Shown here: positions 32,122 to 40,743 of the stretch, in pieces | How positions within the stretch are numbered: position 1 is the first letter of the stretch | How the letters are laid out: the number at the start of each line of letters is the position of its first letter | Source: Caenispirillum bisanense | GTDB lineage: Bacteria > Pseudomonadota > Alphaproteobacteria > Rhodospirillales > Rhodospirillaceae | Assembly (NCBI RefSeq): GCF_900230255.1 | Contig: NZ_OCNJ01000019.1 | Location: 1 to 41,225 of the forward strand | Direction of reading: 5' to 3' | DNA length: 41,225 nt | Notes under the pieces: generated by a model | What the model was told of the DNA's origin: nothing | The model's input: the letters and a program-made list of their open reading frames with translations, nothing else | Databases searched by the model: none | Program-made: the position numbers and the translations under genes

Positions 32122-33315
32122 ATGGCCGACTTCAAGACCATCGACGACATCGACGTGGCCGGCAAGCGGGTGCTGGTGCGCTCGGACCTCAACGTGCCCA
32201 TGAAGGACGGCAAGGTCACCGACACCACCCGCATCGACCGTTCCTGCGACACCATCCGCGACCTCGCCGCCAAGGGCGCCAAGGTCGTGGTGCTGTCGCA
32301 CTTCGGCCGCCCCAAGGGCAAGCGCAACGACGAGATGAGCCTGAAGCCGGTGGCCGAGGCGCTGTCCGCCGCCCTCGGCACGGCGGTCGCCTTCGCCGAC
32401 GACTGCGTCGGCCCGGCCGCCGAGACGGTGGTGAACGGCCTCGCGTCCGGCGAAGTGGCGCTGCTCGAGAACCTGCGATTCCACGCCGAGGAAGAGAAGA
32501 ACGACCCCGGCTTCGCCCGCTCGCTGTCGGACCTCGGCGACATCTACGTCAACGACGCCTTCTCGGCCGCCCACCGCGCGCATGCCTCGACCGAGGGCCT
32601 CGCCCACCTGCTGCCGTCGGCCGCCGGCCGCCTGATGCAGGCGGAACTGGTGGCGCTCACCAAGGCGCTCGCCAAGCCCGAACGCCCGGCCGCGGCGCTG
32701 GTCGGCGGCGCCAAGATCTCCACCAAGCTCGACGTTCTCGGCAACCTGATCGAGAAGGTGGACATGATCATCATCGGCGGCGGCATGGCCAACACCTTCC
32801 TGTTCGCCAAGGGCATCGCCATCGGCAAGTCGCTGTGCGAGTCCGACATGGCCGACACCGCCCGCGCCATCATGGAAAAGGCGGAAAAGTCGGGCTGCGA
32901 GATCGTGCTGCCGCAGGACGTGGTGGTGGCGCCCAAGTTCGAGGAAGGCGCGCCGGCCACCACCGTCGCCTTCGACGCGGTGCCCGCCGACCAGATGATC
33001 CTCGACATCGGCCCGCAGGCCATCGAAACGCTGAAGCAGAAGCTGGCCGGCTGCAAGACGCTGGTGTGGAACGGCCCGCTCGGCGCCTTCGAGATCAAGC
33101 CGTTCGACACCGCCACCAACGCCATCGCCCAGGAAGCCGCCCGCCTGACCGCCGAAGGCAAGCTGCTGACCGTCGCCGGTGGCGGCGACACCGTCTCGGC
33201 GCTGGCCAATGCGGGCGTGGAGGAGAAGTTCTCCTACGTCTCCACGGCCGGCGGTGCCTTCCTGGAATGGCTGGAAGGCAAGACCCTGCCGGGCGTCGCC
33301 GCGCTGGCGGACTGA
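32122..33315 (+). CDS. pgk: Phosphoglycerate kinase
   Basis: Transfers phosphate between 1,3-bisphosphoglycerate and ADP. The 397-residue protein has the substrate-binding strand [26 protein letters not shown], the central hinge region [14 protein letters not shown] and the nucleotide-binding [11 protein letters not shown] near the C-terminus. AGAGGAAC lies before the ATG at 32122. It is followed by a good intrinsic terminator, so the gap-pgk unit ends here. Confidence 0.97.
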   Translation: MADFKTIDDIDVAGKRVLVRSDLNVPMKDGKVTDTTRIDRSCDTIRDLAAKGAKVVVLSHFGRPKGKRNDEMSLKPVAEALSAALGTAVAFADDCVGPAAETVVNGLASGEVALLENLRFHAEEEKNDPGFARSLSDLGDIYVNDAFSAAHRAHASTEGLAHLLPSAAGRLMQAELVALTKALAKPERPAAALVGGAKISTKLDVLGNLIEKVDMIIIGGGMANTFLFAKGIAIGKSLCESDMADTARAIMEKAEKSGCEIVLPQDVVVAPKFEEGAPATTVAFDAVPADQMILDIGPQAIETLKQKLAGCKTLVWNGPLGAFEIKPFDTATNAIAQEAARLTAEGKLLTVAGGGDTVSALANAGVEEKFSYVSTAGGAFLEWLEGKTLPGVAALAD

Positions 33316-33339
33316 TGCACGGCGCATGAGCCGACGAGG

Positions 33340-33373
33340 AAGGGGCGCCGCCGAAAGGGGGCGCCCCTTTTTT
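33340..33373 (+). terminator. Intrinsic terminator after pgk
   Basis: AAGGGGCGCC (33340-33349) pairs with GGCGCCCCTT (33360-33369), and T's continue to 33373. It separates pgk from the next operon. Confidence 0.9.
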
Positions 33374-33483
33374 GGTGCGGCGCACACGTCGCAGTAGATA
33401 TTTTTACGATCTTCTTGCTTTCGGCGGCATATCGGGCAATCTGCAGTAGACGTTCCGCGCGACTCTACAAGGCTAGGCCCGCC

Positions 33484-34998
33484 ATGCACGCCCTGCTCGA
33501 CCCCGACCGCGCCCACAAGCTCATCAAGGCGGCGCGCGCGCCCGTCGCCTTCGCCTTCCTGCCCGGCAAGACGCCCGACAAGAGCGTGCTCGCCGTCGAC
33601 AAGACCAAGACGGGCAAGGCGCTGTTCGACCTGTGCAAGAGCGAGAGCGGCCTGAAGAAGGGCGCCCACGGCACCGTCACGTCGGAGGGGCCGCTGGCCG
33701 TCTTCGCCTGCGACAAGGACGAAGTGGCGAACCTGGAGCAGGCGATCCTGCGCTACTTCAAGGCCCACGGCGTCACCATGAAGGTGGAACTGGCGACGCC
33801 GGACCTGGAGGACGCCGAGGAGCACGAGGCCGAGCACGAAGAGACGCCGCCGCCGAAGCCGCGCCAGGAGGCCGAGCCCGAGCCGCAGGACGAGGCCCGC
33901 CCCAAGGCGCCCGTCGACGAGGACGACGAGGACGACGTTCCGGAAGGCAAGATCTTCCAGCCCGACACCATCGTCGCCCTGATCCGCAAGGCGGCCACCA
34001 AGCCGCGCCCCTTCGCCTTCGGCCTGGCCGCCGGCACGCCGCTTCTGTGCATGCACCCGCGCCTCGCGCCCAAGCGCCTCGCCGCCAAGGTGAAGCAGGA
34101 AGGCGCCCGCCGCGGCGCCTGGGGCATGGTCGGCCGCGAGGGAGCGGTGGCCATCTTCACCACCGAGAAGGCGCCCTTCCCCGGCCTGCGCCGCGGCCTG
34201 AAGCGCTGGTTCAAGGAGCACGGCCTGACGCTCAAGCTGCGCGTCCACGGCCCCGACGGCGAATACGACGACCCCGAGGACGTGGAGATCGAGGAGGCGC
34301 CGGGGTCGGAGGCGCCCGGCCCCGACGGTGGTGGTCCGCTGGCCGAGCTGCGCAAGCGCGTGGCGGCGGCCATGCCGGGGCTGAAGGCCGTGGCCGAAGC
34401 CCGCCGCGACCTCGCCGACGACATCCGCGAAGCCTACGCCGCCGCCCGCGACGCCTCCACGGACGGCGACGCGGTGCGCCTGGCGGAACTGGTGGAGACG
34501 CTGGAAGCCCTGGCCGCCGCGCCCCTGGAGGCGCCGGTGGAGGCGGAGCCGGAGGACGAAGCCCGCGAGGAGGTAGCCCCCGGCGACGAAGACGAGCCCC
34601 CGCCGTGGTTCGACCGCCCCTCCTTCGAGGCGGCGCGTCAGCGCTGGACGACGGCGGTGGACAGCGCGGAGGCCGAGGTGCAGGCCCTGGTGGCGGCGCT
34701 GCGCAAGACGGATGACACCGACCTGCATGCCATCGCCGACCAGCACGTCAGCACGGTCATGGGCGGCATGCGCGTCGCCATGACGGCGGCGCTGTTCAAC
34801 GTCGCCCAGGCCCCGGATGCGGCCGTCGGGCCGGCGGCGGAGAAGGCGCTGGCCGCCATCGGCCGCTTCCGCGCCCACCTCGACAGCGACCCGCGCATCC
34901 CGGCCTGCGAGCGCAACCCCTTCGGCGTCGCCGTCCGTCTGCGCGACCCGCTGCACGGCGCCCTGGACGACCTGCAAGCCGTTCTCGAAGCCGCCTGA
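33484..34998 (+). CDS. Unrecognised protein with two copies of a ~95-residue domain
   Basis: About 504 residues. Repeat A (about 6-103; LIKAARAPVAFAFLPG ... ILRYFKAHGVTMKVEL) and repeat B (about 159-254; LIRKAATKPRPFAFGLAAG ... LKRWFKEHGLTLKLRV) clearly align. Each is predicted as an alpha/beta fold ending in a helix and strand. Between them lies an acidic Pro/Glu-rich linker (about 105-155), and a second linker follows repeat B. The C-terminal ~230 residues are helical and end with CERNPFGVAVRLRDPLHGALDDLQ. No catalytic motif, signal peptide or membrane segment is seen. It is first in a three-gene operon with its own promoter region after the pgk terminator. I do not recognise the domain. 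Confidence 0.85.
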   Translation: MHALLDPDRAHKLIKAARAPVAFAFLPGKTPDKSVLAVDKTKTGKALFDLCKSESGLKKGAHGTVTSEGPLAVFACDKDEVANLEQAILRYFKAHGVTMKVELATPDLEDAEEHEAEHEETPPPKPRQEAEPEPQDEARPKAPVDEDDEDDVPEGKIFQPDTIVALIRKAATKPRPFAFGLAAGTPLLCMHPRLAPKRLAAKVKQEGARRGAWGMVGREGAVAIFTTEKAPFPGLRRGLKRWFKEHGLTLKLRVHGPDGEYDDPEDVEIEEAPGSEAPGPDGGGPLAELRKRVAAAMPGLKAVAEARRDLADDIREAYAAARDASTDGDAVRLAELVETLEALAAAPLEAPVEAEPEDEAREEVAPGDEDEPPPWFDRPSFEAARQRWTTAVDSAEAEVQALVAALRKTDDTDLHAIADQHVSTVMGGMRVAMTAALFNVAQAPDAAVGPAAEKALAAIGRFRAHLDSDPRIPACERNPFGVAVRLRDPLHGALDDLQAVLEAA

Positions 34999-35042
34999 TG
35001 CCTCGGGCGCCCCACCGTTACACCCTGCTGCGGATGTGAGCC

Positions 35043-37490
35043 ATGGACGACGAGATCATCGACTGGAAGGCCCTGTTCGGCGCCCTGCTCCACGACGTGC
35101 AAGGCGCGAAAGGCCTTGCCGAAGGTGAAATCGAGGCCTGCCGGGGCTTGACCGATGCCCTGGCCGGCTTCGCGTTCGCCGAAATCGCGCCGCATGAGCA
35201 GCGTCTGAACGAAATCCGCGATGCCTTGGCCGACGCCGAGGGTGGCGGATCTTCCGAGGATCGTGTCGAGCGCTATAGGGTCGTGCAGGCGCAGGCGCAG
35301 GCCCTGGCACATCAGGTGCGAGAGGACATCGACGCGGCGACACTTCTGCAGCCCCGGATCATGACGGTGACCGCCGGGGCCGAAACCTACAAGAAGCGCC
35401 TGACCCTCATCCAGGACGCTGTAGCCAAGGCCGCGCAGCGCGGACCGGTGGACGCCCTGGGTGTGCAGTGCCGGACGTTCACCACGCGGAATGGACTGAC
35501 GAGCGTGGCACAGACGTTGGGGCTCGCGGAAGCCGGCTTGCAGGCCGTCAGTGGCCCGATCGATATCGCCGTCGGGCAGGGCGTCGACGACATCGTCGCG
35601 CAGGCCGAGGCAATGGTCAACAACCTCGGAAACATCCGCGACAACGCCGTGCAGGAGCCCATGGCGAAGGCCGCCCTGACGGCGGATATTCAGGTGGTGA
35701 CGCAGCAGTTGGCCGCTGCCCGGCTGATCGTCAACCCGACGGACCGGGCGCTCGCCGCCTGGCAGGTCGTCGAGAATTGCGCACCGGCCATGTCGGATGC
35801 CATCAACCGCAACAACGACATTCCTCTCGCCAAGGGGAGGATCGAAAACAAGTGTGCCGCGTTGCGGGCCCATGCCCGCGCCATTCCGCACCTCAAGACC
35901 GCCGCCAAACCCTTCGAGACCTATGCGGAGGCGGTACAGCAACTGGTGAGCAGTGCCGCTACCTGGGCGGACTTCGACCGCGAGACCAAGCGCGCAGACG
36001 TCGCCTTGGACGCGATGATCGCGACGGCACAGTCGGTGCGTCCCACGGCGGAAGCCATCGGCAAGACGATGCGGTCCTTCGACAACATCATGGCGCCTGT
36101 CGCAGCGAGCAGCCTCACAGGCCTCTACTTCAATGCCCTGGCGAACGAAAAGTCGGCCTTGGAAGCACGCATCGATCAGAGGCTCGCCACGGCCGCCGCC
36201 AGCGAAGTGGTCGGCATGGTGGCGGCACACGGCACGGCGCTCAAGAAGCTCCTCGACCGCGCCCTCACCGAGAAGGCGAAGGTGATCGACGGGCCGGACC
36301 GCAGCAAGGAACTCGCGGCGCTGGGCAAGGAAGCATTCAGCATCATCGCGACCATCGCCGATGTCACTGTCAAGGCAGCCCTGGAGAACCGCCACAAGGA
36401 TATCGCGGAAGAGTGGAACAGCGTCGTCACGAATCCTGACGAGATGGTGAAGAAGACGAAGCTGCTGGAGAGCCTGGTGCTCGCGCGGAACCTGCTGACC
36501 GACGCCACCCGCGAATCCCTGAAGCAGCGGCCGGACGACACCGTCTTCGCCACGCTCAAACAGGAGGCGACGCGCCTCGGCGGCAAGGCCCCCGACGCTG
36601 TCGTCGATACGAAGTACCGCGCTGCCATCGAGGTGCAGTTCGGGGTCAATCTGCGGGTCGAAGAGAACATCGACACCCGCATGATCCCCAAACTCTACCT
36701 GCTGCTGTCGAGCGTTCCCGCCTCCCACATGAAGAACAAGAGCCTGAAGACCATCGATTATGGTCGAGAGCCGCCCAGCGCAGTCAACTACTACCGCTCC
36801 AGCGAGAAGCTCATCTCTTTCAACGCCATGCCCGAGAACAATAACAACGAAGCCTACAAACCCGATCAAGGCAACAGCGTATCGGTTTCCTATTACTCCG
36901 CCACGACACTGCATGAAGTCGGGCACTCGGTGGACGACGCCCTCGGCTATATGGACAAGAACATGGCCAAGGACGACCACGGGGGCTGGAAGGGCGACGA
37001 GACGCTCGACAGCGTCGCCGAGGCCTTCGGCAAGGCCGGGTTCTATGGTCGCCATACACCGCACGGAGCGACCGAGGCGGACTTGAAGAAGCTTCTCAAG
37101 GCCGCACTCGAAGGGACCATCCCCGACAAGCCTGCGACCGACACGGCAGCCCTCGGCTCGCTGCGGAACCGCTGGCGGGCCATCACGGGCGACGCCACAG
37201 TGTCCGCCTGCCTCAAGGCCCGCACCGACAAGTCGCCTTGGTACGGCGGCAAGAGCCGCGCCGCCGAGTTGACGGCCAGCACCCGGGTCTACCACGAGTC
37301 CTACGCCGGCCAATGGTCGAGCTATCTGTTCGCCGCCCGTGCCACCACCGGAATCTCTGAGTACCAATGGCGCGCCGCCGGCGAGTGGTTCGCGGAAGTC
37401 TACGCGCTCTACTACCTGGACAAGCTCGACAAGACCCAGGGCATCGGCAAGATCATCGCCGACCTGCCCGACCCCGAAGCCCGCCCCTGA
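35043..37490 (+). CDS. Large helical protein with C-terminal zincin metallopeptidase domain
   Basis: The 815-residue protein is almost entirely helical for its first ~550 residues, with no signal peptide or membrane segment. The C-terminal part contains a zinc site HEVGH (624-628) in TTLHEVGHSVDDALGYM. Later comes SEYQWRAAGEWFAEVYALYYLDKL, where E781 or E785 is the likely third ligand. The pattern HExxH plus (F)AExxA is like the anthrax lethal factor-type (ATLF-like) zincins, so a protein-cutting activity on a specific partner is plausible. It follows the double-domain gene by 44 bases and precedes the CpXC gene by 21. It could be an effector or toxin of a bacterial conflict system; that is inference. 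Confidence 0.85.
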   Translation: MDDEIIDWKALFGALLHDVQGAKGLAEGEIEACRGLTDALAGFAFAEIAPHEQRLNEIRDALADAEGGGSSEDRVERYRVVQAQAQALAHQVREDIDAATLLQPRIMTVTAGAETYKKRLTLIQDAVAKAAQRGPVDALGVQCRTFTTRNGLTSVAQTLGLAEAGLQAVSGPIDIAVGQGVDDIVAQAEAMVNNLGNIRDNAVQEPMAKAALTADIQVVTQQLAAARLIVNPTDRALAAWQVVENCAPAMSDAINRNNDIPLAKGRIENKCAALRAHARAIPHLKTAAKPFETYAEAVQQLVSSAATWADFDRETKRADVALDAMIATAQSVRPTAEAIGKTMRSFDNIMAPVAASSLTGLYFNALANEKSALEARIDQRLATAAASEVVGMVAAHGTALKKLLDRALTEKAKVIDGPDRSKELAALGKEAFSIIATIADVTVKAALENRHKDIAEEWNSVVTNPDEMVKKTKLLESLVLARNLLTDATRESLKQRPDDTVFATLKQEATRLGGKAPDAVVDTKYRAAIEVQFGVNLRVEENIDTRMIPKLYLLLSSVPASHMKNKSLKTIDYGREPPSAVNYYRSSEKLISFNAMPENNNNEAYKPDQGNSVSVSYYSATTLHEVGHSVDDALGYMDKNMAKDDHGGWKGDETLDSVAEAFGKAGFYGRHTPHGATEADLKKLLKAALEGTIPDKPATDTAALGSLRNRWRAITGDATVSACLKARTDKSPWYGGKSRAAELTASTRVYHESYAGQWSSYLFAARATTGISEYQWRAAGEWFAEVYALYYLDKLDKTQGIGKIIADLPDPEARP

Positions 37491-37511
37491 TCGCCGCCCG
37501 GAGGAGCCGCC

Positions 37512-38216
37512 ATGTCCATCTTCAACGGCGCCAGCGCCCCCTGCCCGGTGTGCGATACGGTCAAGACGCTCGACGTGGTCGCCAGCGTCAATGCCGACCG
37601 CCGCCCCGACCTGCGCGACGAGATCCTCGCCGGCACCTTCCAGGGTGTCGCTTGCGACGCCTGCGGCGCCGCCTTCAAGTTCCCGCCGCAGATGACCTAC
37701 ATCGACGTCGGCCGCGGCCAGTGGATCATGGCGCTGCCGCCGTCGCGCCTCACCGCCTGGCCCGAGGCCGAGGCGGCGGCGCGGGCGGTGTTCGCCACCT
37801 CCTTCGGCGACGCCGCGCCCAAGATCGCCCGATCCATCGGCGCCAAGCTGGCGGCGCGGATCGCCTTCGGCTGGCCCGCCCTGCAGGAGAAGTTGCGCTG
37901 CCGCGACGCCGGGCTCGACGACGTGACGCTGGAACTGGTGAAGACCGCCATCCTCGCCAACGTCGACGGCTCGCCGCTGGCCGACGACCTGGAACTGCGC
38001 CTGCTGGCGGTGGAGGACGACACGCTGGTCTTCGCCTGGCTCAGCATGACCACCGAAGCCGCCGTCAACAGCCTGCGCGTGCCGCGCGCCGTCTACGACG
38101 AGATCGCCGCCGCCCCGGGCGACTGGGCCGAGATCCGCGGCCAGCTGGACGGCCATGCCTTCGTCGACATCGCCCGCTTCCTGGTGCCGCCGGCGCCGGC
38201 GGAAGACGCGGCGTAA
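37512..38216 (+). CDS. CpXC-domain zinc-ribbon protein
   Basis: About 234 residues. The N-terminus has CPVC (C11, C14) and CDAC (C48, C51), the two metal-binding knuckles of the CpXC domain (PCPVC ... GVACDACGAAFKFPP), followed by MTYIDVGRGQWI, a family hallmark. The C-terminal part is alpha/beta with no further motif. A strong GGAGGAG precedes the ATG. It is third and last in the operon; a perfect hairpin terminates it. CpXC proteins have no established function. Possible roles are an adaptor or regulator of the neighbouring zincin. Confidence 0.85.
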   Translation: MSIFNGASAPCPVCDTVKTLDVVASVNADRRPDLRDEILAGTFQGVACDACGAAFKFPPQMTYIDVGRGQWIMALPPSRLTAWPEAEAAARAVFATSFGDAAPKIARSIGAKLAARIAFGWPALQEKLRCRDAGLDDVTLELVKTAILANVDGSPLADDLELRLLAVEDDTLVFAWLSMTTEAAVNSLRVPRAVYDEIAAAPGDWAEIRGQLDGHAFVDIARFLVPPAPAEDAA

Positions 38217-38222
38217 ACGCAC

Positions 38223-38256
38223 CAGGGGCGCCCGCCGTGGCCGGCGGGCGCCCCTG
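38223..38256. terminator. 15-bp hairpin between convergent operons
   Basis: CAGGGGCGCCCGCCG (38223-38237) is perfectly complementary to 38242-38256 with a 4-base loop. It lies between the plus-strand CpXC gene and the minus-strand aldehyde dehydrogenase gene and can serve both. It has no long T-run. Confidence 0.8.
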
Positions 38257-38286
38257 TCATGCAGGCCGCATGAAAAGCGGACCGGA

Positions 38287-39786
38287 TCAGCTCAGGTCGA
38301 TCCAGGTCGCCTTCACCTCGGTGTACTTGTCCATGGCGTGCAGGCTCTTGTCGCGGCCGTTGCCGGACTGCTTGAAGCCGCCGAAGGGCATGGTCATGTC
38401 GCCGCCGTCCCAGCAGTTGACCCACACCGAGCCCGCCTTCACGGCGCGCGCCATGCGGTGGGCCTGGCGGATGTCGCGGGTCCAGATGCAGGCGGCGAGG
38501 CCGTAGATGGTGTCGTTGGCCACCTTCACCGCTTCCTCGGCGTCCTTCACCGAGATCACCGACAGGACCGGGCCGAAGATTTCCTCGCGGGCGATGGTCA
38601 TGTCGTTGCGCACGCCGTCGAACACGGTCGGCGCGATGTAGAAGCCGCCCTCGTTGCGGCGCACCTGCTCGCCGCCCAGGCGCAGGGTGGCGCCCTCGGC
38701 GCGGCCCTTCTCGATGTAGCCGAGCACGCGCTGCATCTGCCCTTCGTCGACGATGGCGCCCATGGCGGTCGCCGGATCGAGCGGGTCGCCGGGCATCATG
38801 GTCTCGCCGATCTTGACGATCTTCTCGACCAGTTCGTCGCGGATGCTCTCCTGCACCACGAGCCGGCTGGCGGCGGTGCAGACCTCGCCCTGGTTGAAGA
38901 AGATGCCCATGGCGGCGTGCTGCGCCGCCTTGTCGAGGTCGTGGGCGTCGGCCAGCACGATGTTCGGCGTCTTGCCGCCGGCCTCCAGCCACACACGCTT
39001 CATGTTGGACTGGCCGGCGTACTGCAGGAACAGCTTGCCCACCTCGCCCGAGCCGGTGAAGGCGACGCAGTCGACGTCCATGTGCAGGCCGAGCGCCTTG
39101 CCGGCGGTCGGGCCGAAGCCCGGCACCACGTTCAGCACGCCCTCCGGCAGGCCGGCTTCCACCGCCAGCTCGGCGATGCGCAGCATGGACAGCGGCGACT
39201 GCTCCGCCGGCTTGACGATGACCGAGTTGCCGGTGGCGAGCGCCGGGCCGAGCTTCCACGCCGCCATCAGCATGGGGAAGTTCCACGGCACCACCGCCGC
39301 CACCACGCCGATGGGCTCGCGGGTGATGAGGCCGAGGGCGTCGGGGCCGGTGGGGGCGACCTCGTCGTAGACCTTGTCGATGGCCTCGGCGTGCCACTGG
39401 ATGGCGTTGGCCGCGCTCATGACGTCGACGGCGAAGCTGTCGCGGATGGGCTTGCCCATGTCCAGCGTCTCGAGCAGCGCCAGTTCGTTGCGGTGCTCGC
39501 GCATCTTGTCGGCGAGGTTCAGCAGGATGCGCTTGCGCTTGGCCGGCGCCATCTGCGACCACGAGCCCTTCTCGAACACGGCGCGGGCCGAGGCGACGGC
39601 GCGATCGACGTCGGCCACGTCGCCTTCCGCCACCTGGGCGATGACGCGGCCGTCGCGCGGGCTGACGCAGTCGAAGGTCTTGCCGGACTGGGCGTCGACG
39701 AATTTGCCGTCGATGAACAGCTGGGTGCGCGGCGTCAGCTCCGACGCCAGGCGCTGGTATTCGTCGCGCGTGAGAAGCTTGCTCAT
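38287..39786 (-). CDS. puuC: Aldehyde dehydrogenase of the PuuC type
   Basis: Oxidises aldehydes such as gamma-glutamyl-gamma-aminobutyraldehyde with NAD(P)+ in putrescine use. The 499-residue protein has VVPWNFPMLMAAWKLGPALA, the catalytic glutamate in WLEAGGK (E268) and cysteine in GEVCTA (C303), and ends with GGDMTMPFGGFKQSGNGRDK as in PuuC. The start overlaps the regulator stop (ATGA), so it is co-transcribed with the PuuR-like gene. Substrate range in this organism is not certain. Confidence 0.9.
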   Translation of the reverse strand: MSKLLTRDEYQRLASELTPRTQLFIDGKFVDAQSGKTFDCVSPRDGRVIAQVAEGDVADVDRAVASARAVFEKGSWSQMAPAKRKRILLNLADKMREHRNELALLETLDMGKPIRDSFAVDVMSAANAIQWHAEAIDKVYDEVAPTGPDALGLITREPIGVVAAVVPWNFPMLMAAWKLGPALATGNSVIVKPAEQSPLSMLRIAELAVEAGLPEGVLNVVPGFGPTAGKALGLHMDVDCVAFTGSGEVGKLFLQYAGQSNMKRVWLEAGGKTPNIVLADAHDLDKAAQHAAMGIFFNQGEVCTAASRLVVQESIRDELVEKIVKIGETMMPGDPLDPATAMGAIVDEGQMQRVLGYIEKGRAEGATLRLGGEQVRRNEGGFYIAPTVFDGVRNDMTIAREEIFGPVLSVISVKDAEEAVKVANDTIYGLAACIWTRDIRQAHRMARAVKAGSVWVNCWDGGDMTMPFGGFKQSGNGRDKSLHAMDKYTEVKATWIDLS

Positions 39787-40433
39787 GGGGTGCGGTCTCC
39801 CTGCATCTGCATGTGCGGCGGGTCTTCGGGCGGCGCCTCGGCGGCGGCCTCCATGGGCTGGACCGTCGCCGCCTGACCCTTCTGGAAGGTGGTGGTGGTG
39901 CTGGCGGAGACGAGCACGCAGGGCTCCTCCCCCAGGTTGCGGAAGCGGTGCGGCATGCGGGTGCTGAAGTAATAGCCTTCGCCGGCCGTCAGCACCCGGC
40001 GCTCGTCGCCGACCGTCAGCTCGATGGCGCCGGAGACGACGACGCCCGCCTCCTCGCCGTCGTAGGACAGCATGGTCCCGCCGGTGTCGCCGCCGGGCAT
40101 GTATGTCTCCTGCATCATGTGCAGCTTGCGGTCGCGGTAGCTGCCGCCGACCATGCGGAACTTCACCGTGTCGCCGAAGGAGAAATCGGCGAATTCATGC
40201 ACGCCGTAGAAGGTCTTGTTCTCCGACCCGAGATCCATGGTGAAGAACTCGGCGAGCGAGATGGGCATGCCGTCCAGCACCTTCTTCAGGGAGGCGACGG
40301 AGGGGCTCACCCGGTTCTGCTCGATGAGCGAGATGGTGGAATTGGTCACCCCGGCCCGCTTCGCCAGTTCGCGCTGGCTGAGGCCATAGAGGGCGCGCAG
40401 GGCCTTCAGGCGGGCCCCCACGTCGAAACTCAT
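39783..40433 (-). CDS. puuR: XRE-family regulator with cupin domain (PuuR-like)
   Basis: The 216-residue protein has an N-terminal helix-turn-helix (LKALRALYGLSQRELAKRAG, then TNSTISLIEQNRVSPSVASL) and a C-terminal cupin sensor domain (GVVVSGAIELTVGDERRVLTAGEGYYFSTRMPHRF). PuuR represses putrescine genes in other bacteria; this pairing with a PuuC-like gene fits. I chose ATG 40433 with GGGAGGAA upstream. The last ~25 residues are Ala/Pro/Met-rich and probably disordered. It probably represses its own operon. Confidence 0.88.
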   Translation of the reverse strand: MSFDVGARLKALRALYGLSQRELAKRAGVTNSTISLIEQNRVSPSVASLKKVLDGMPISLAEFFTMDLGSENKTFYGVHEFADFSFGDTVKFRMVGGSYRDRKLHMMQETYMPGGDTGGTMLSYDGEEAGVVVSGAIELTVGDERRVLTAGEGYYFSTRMPHRFRNLGEEPCVLVSASTTTTFQKGQAATVQPMEAAAEAPPEDPPHMQMQGDRTP

Positions 40434-40610
40434 GCGCCGTTCCTCCCGTGGCCGGCGGTTCACCGGCGCTCAGAATGTTTTACATCCGGAGTCGGCGGCA
40501 GCCGGACGGATGCCGCTGATAGTAAGACCAATGCAGGGCCTTCGGAAGCCCCCTTGTCAAATTTTCTCATCACCCCTACGGTGAATGAGACAGCCCCTCC
40601 GAGGAGGAAA

Positions 40611-40720
40611 AACCACCAAGACACCAAGGCACCAAGAGGTCGTGCCGGCGTCGACGGCGGTGCCCGGCGACGACGTGGCGGCGAAGATCGAGAGCTTGGT
40701 GTCTTTGTGTCTTGGTGGTT
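40611..40720. repeat. 26-bp imperfect inverted repeat around a 58-bp core (MITE/REP-like)
   Basis: AACCACCAAGACACCAAGG... (40611-40636) is the near-complement of 40695-40720, with three mismatches. It sits in the gap between the divergent puuR and ald genes. Similar CCAAGACACCAAG repeats occur widely in bacterial intergenic regions. The remaining intergenic bases 40434-40610 and 40721-40743 show no gene. Confidence 0.75.
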
Positions 40721-40743
40721 CCAACACTGCCAGGGAGTCTTCC

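Noticed and set aside
30826-34977. Long open frames on the minus strand opposite gap, pgk and the next gene
   Set aside because: They are shadows of clear plus-strand enzymes, with repetitive Val/Gly/Arg/His composition.
34638-38222. Long open frame on the minus strand (about 1194 codons)
   Set aside because: It is a GC-bias shadow of the three-gene operon on the plus strand. The plus-strand frames have recognisable motifs (HEVGH, CpXC) and this one has none.
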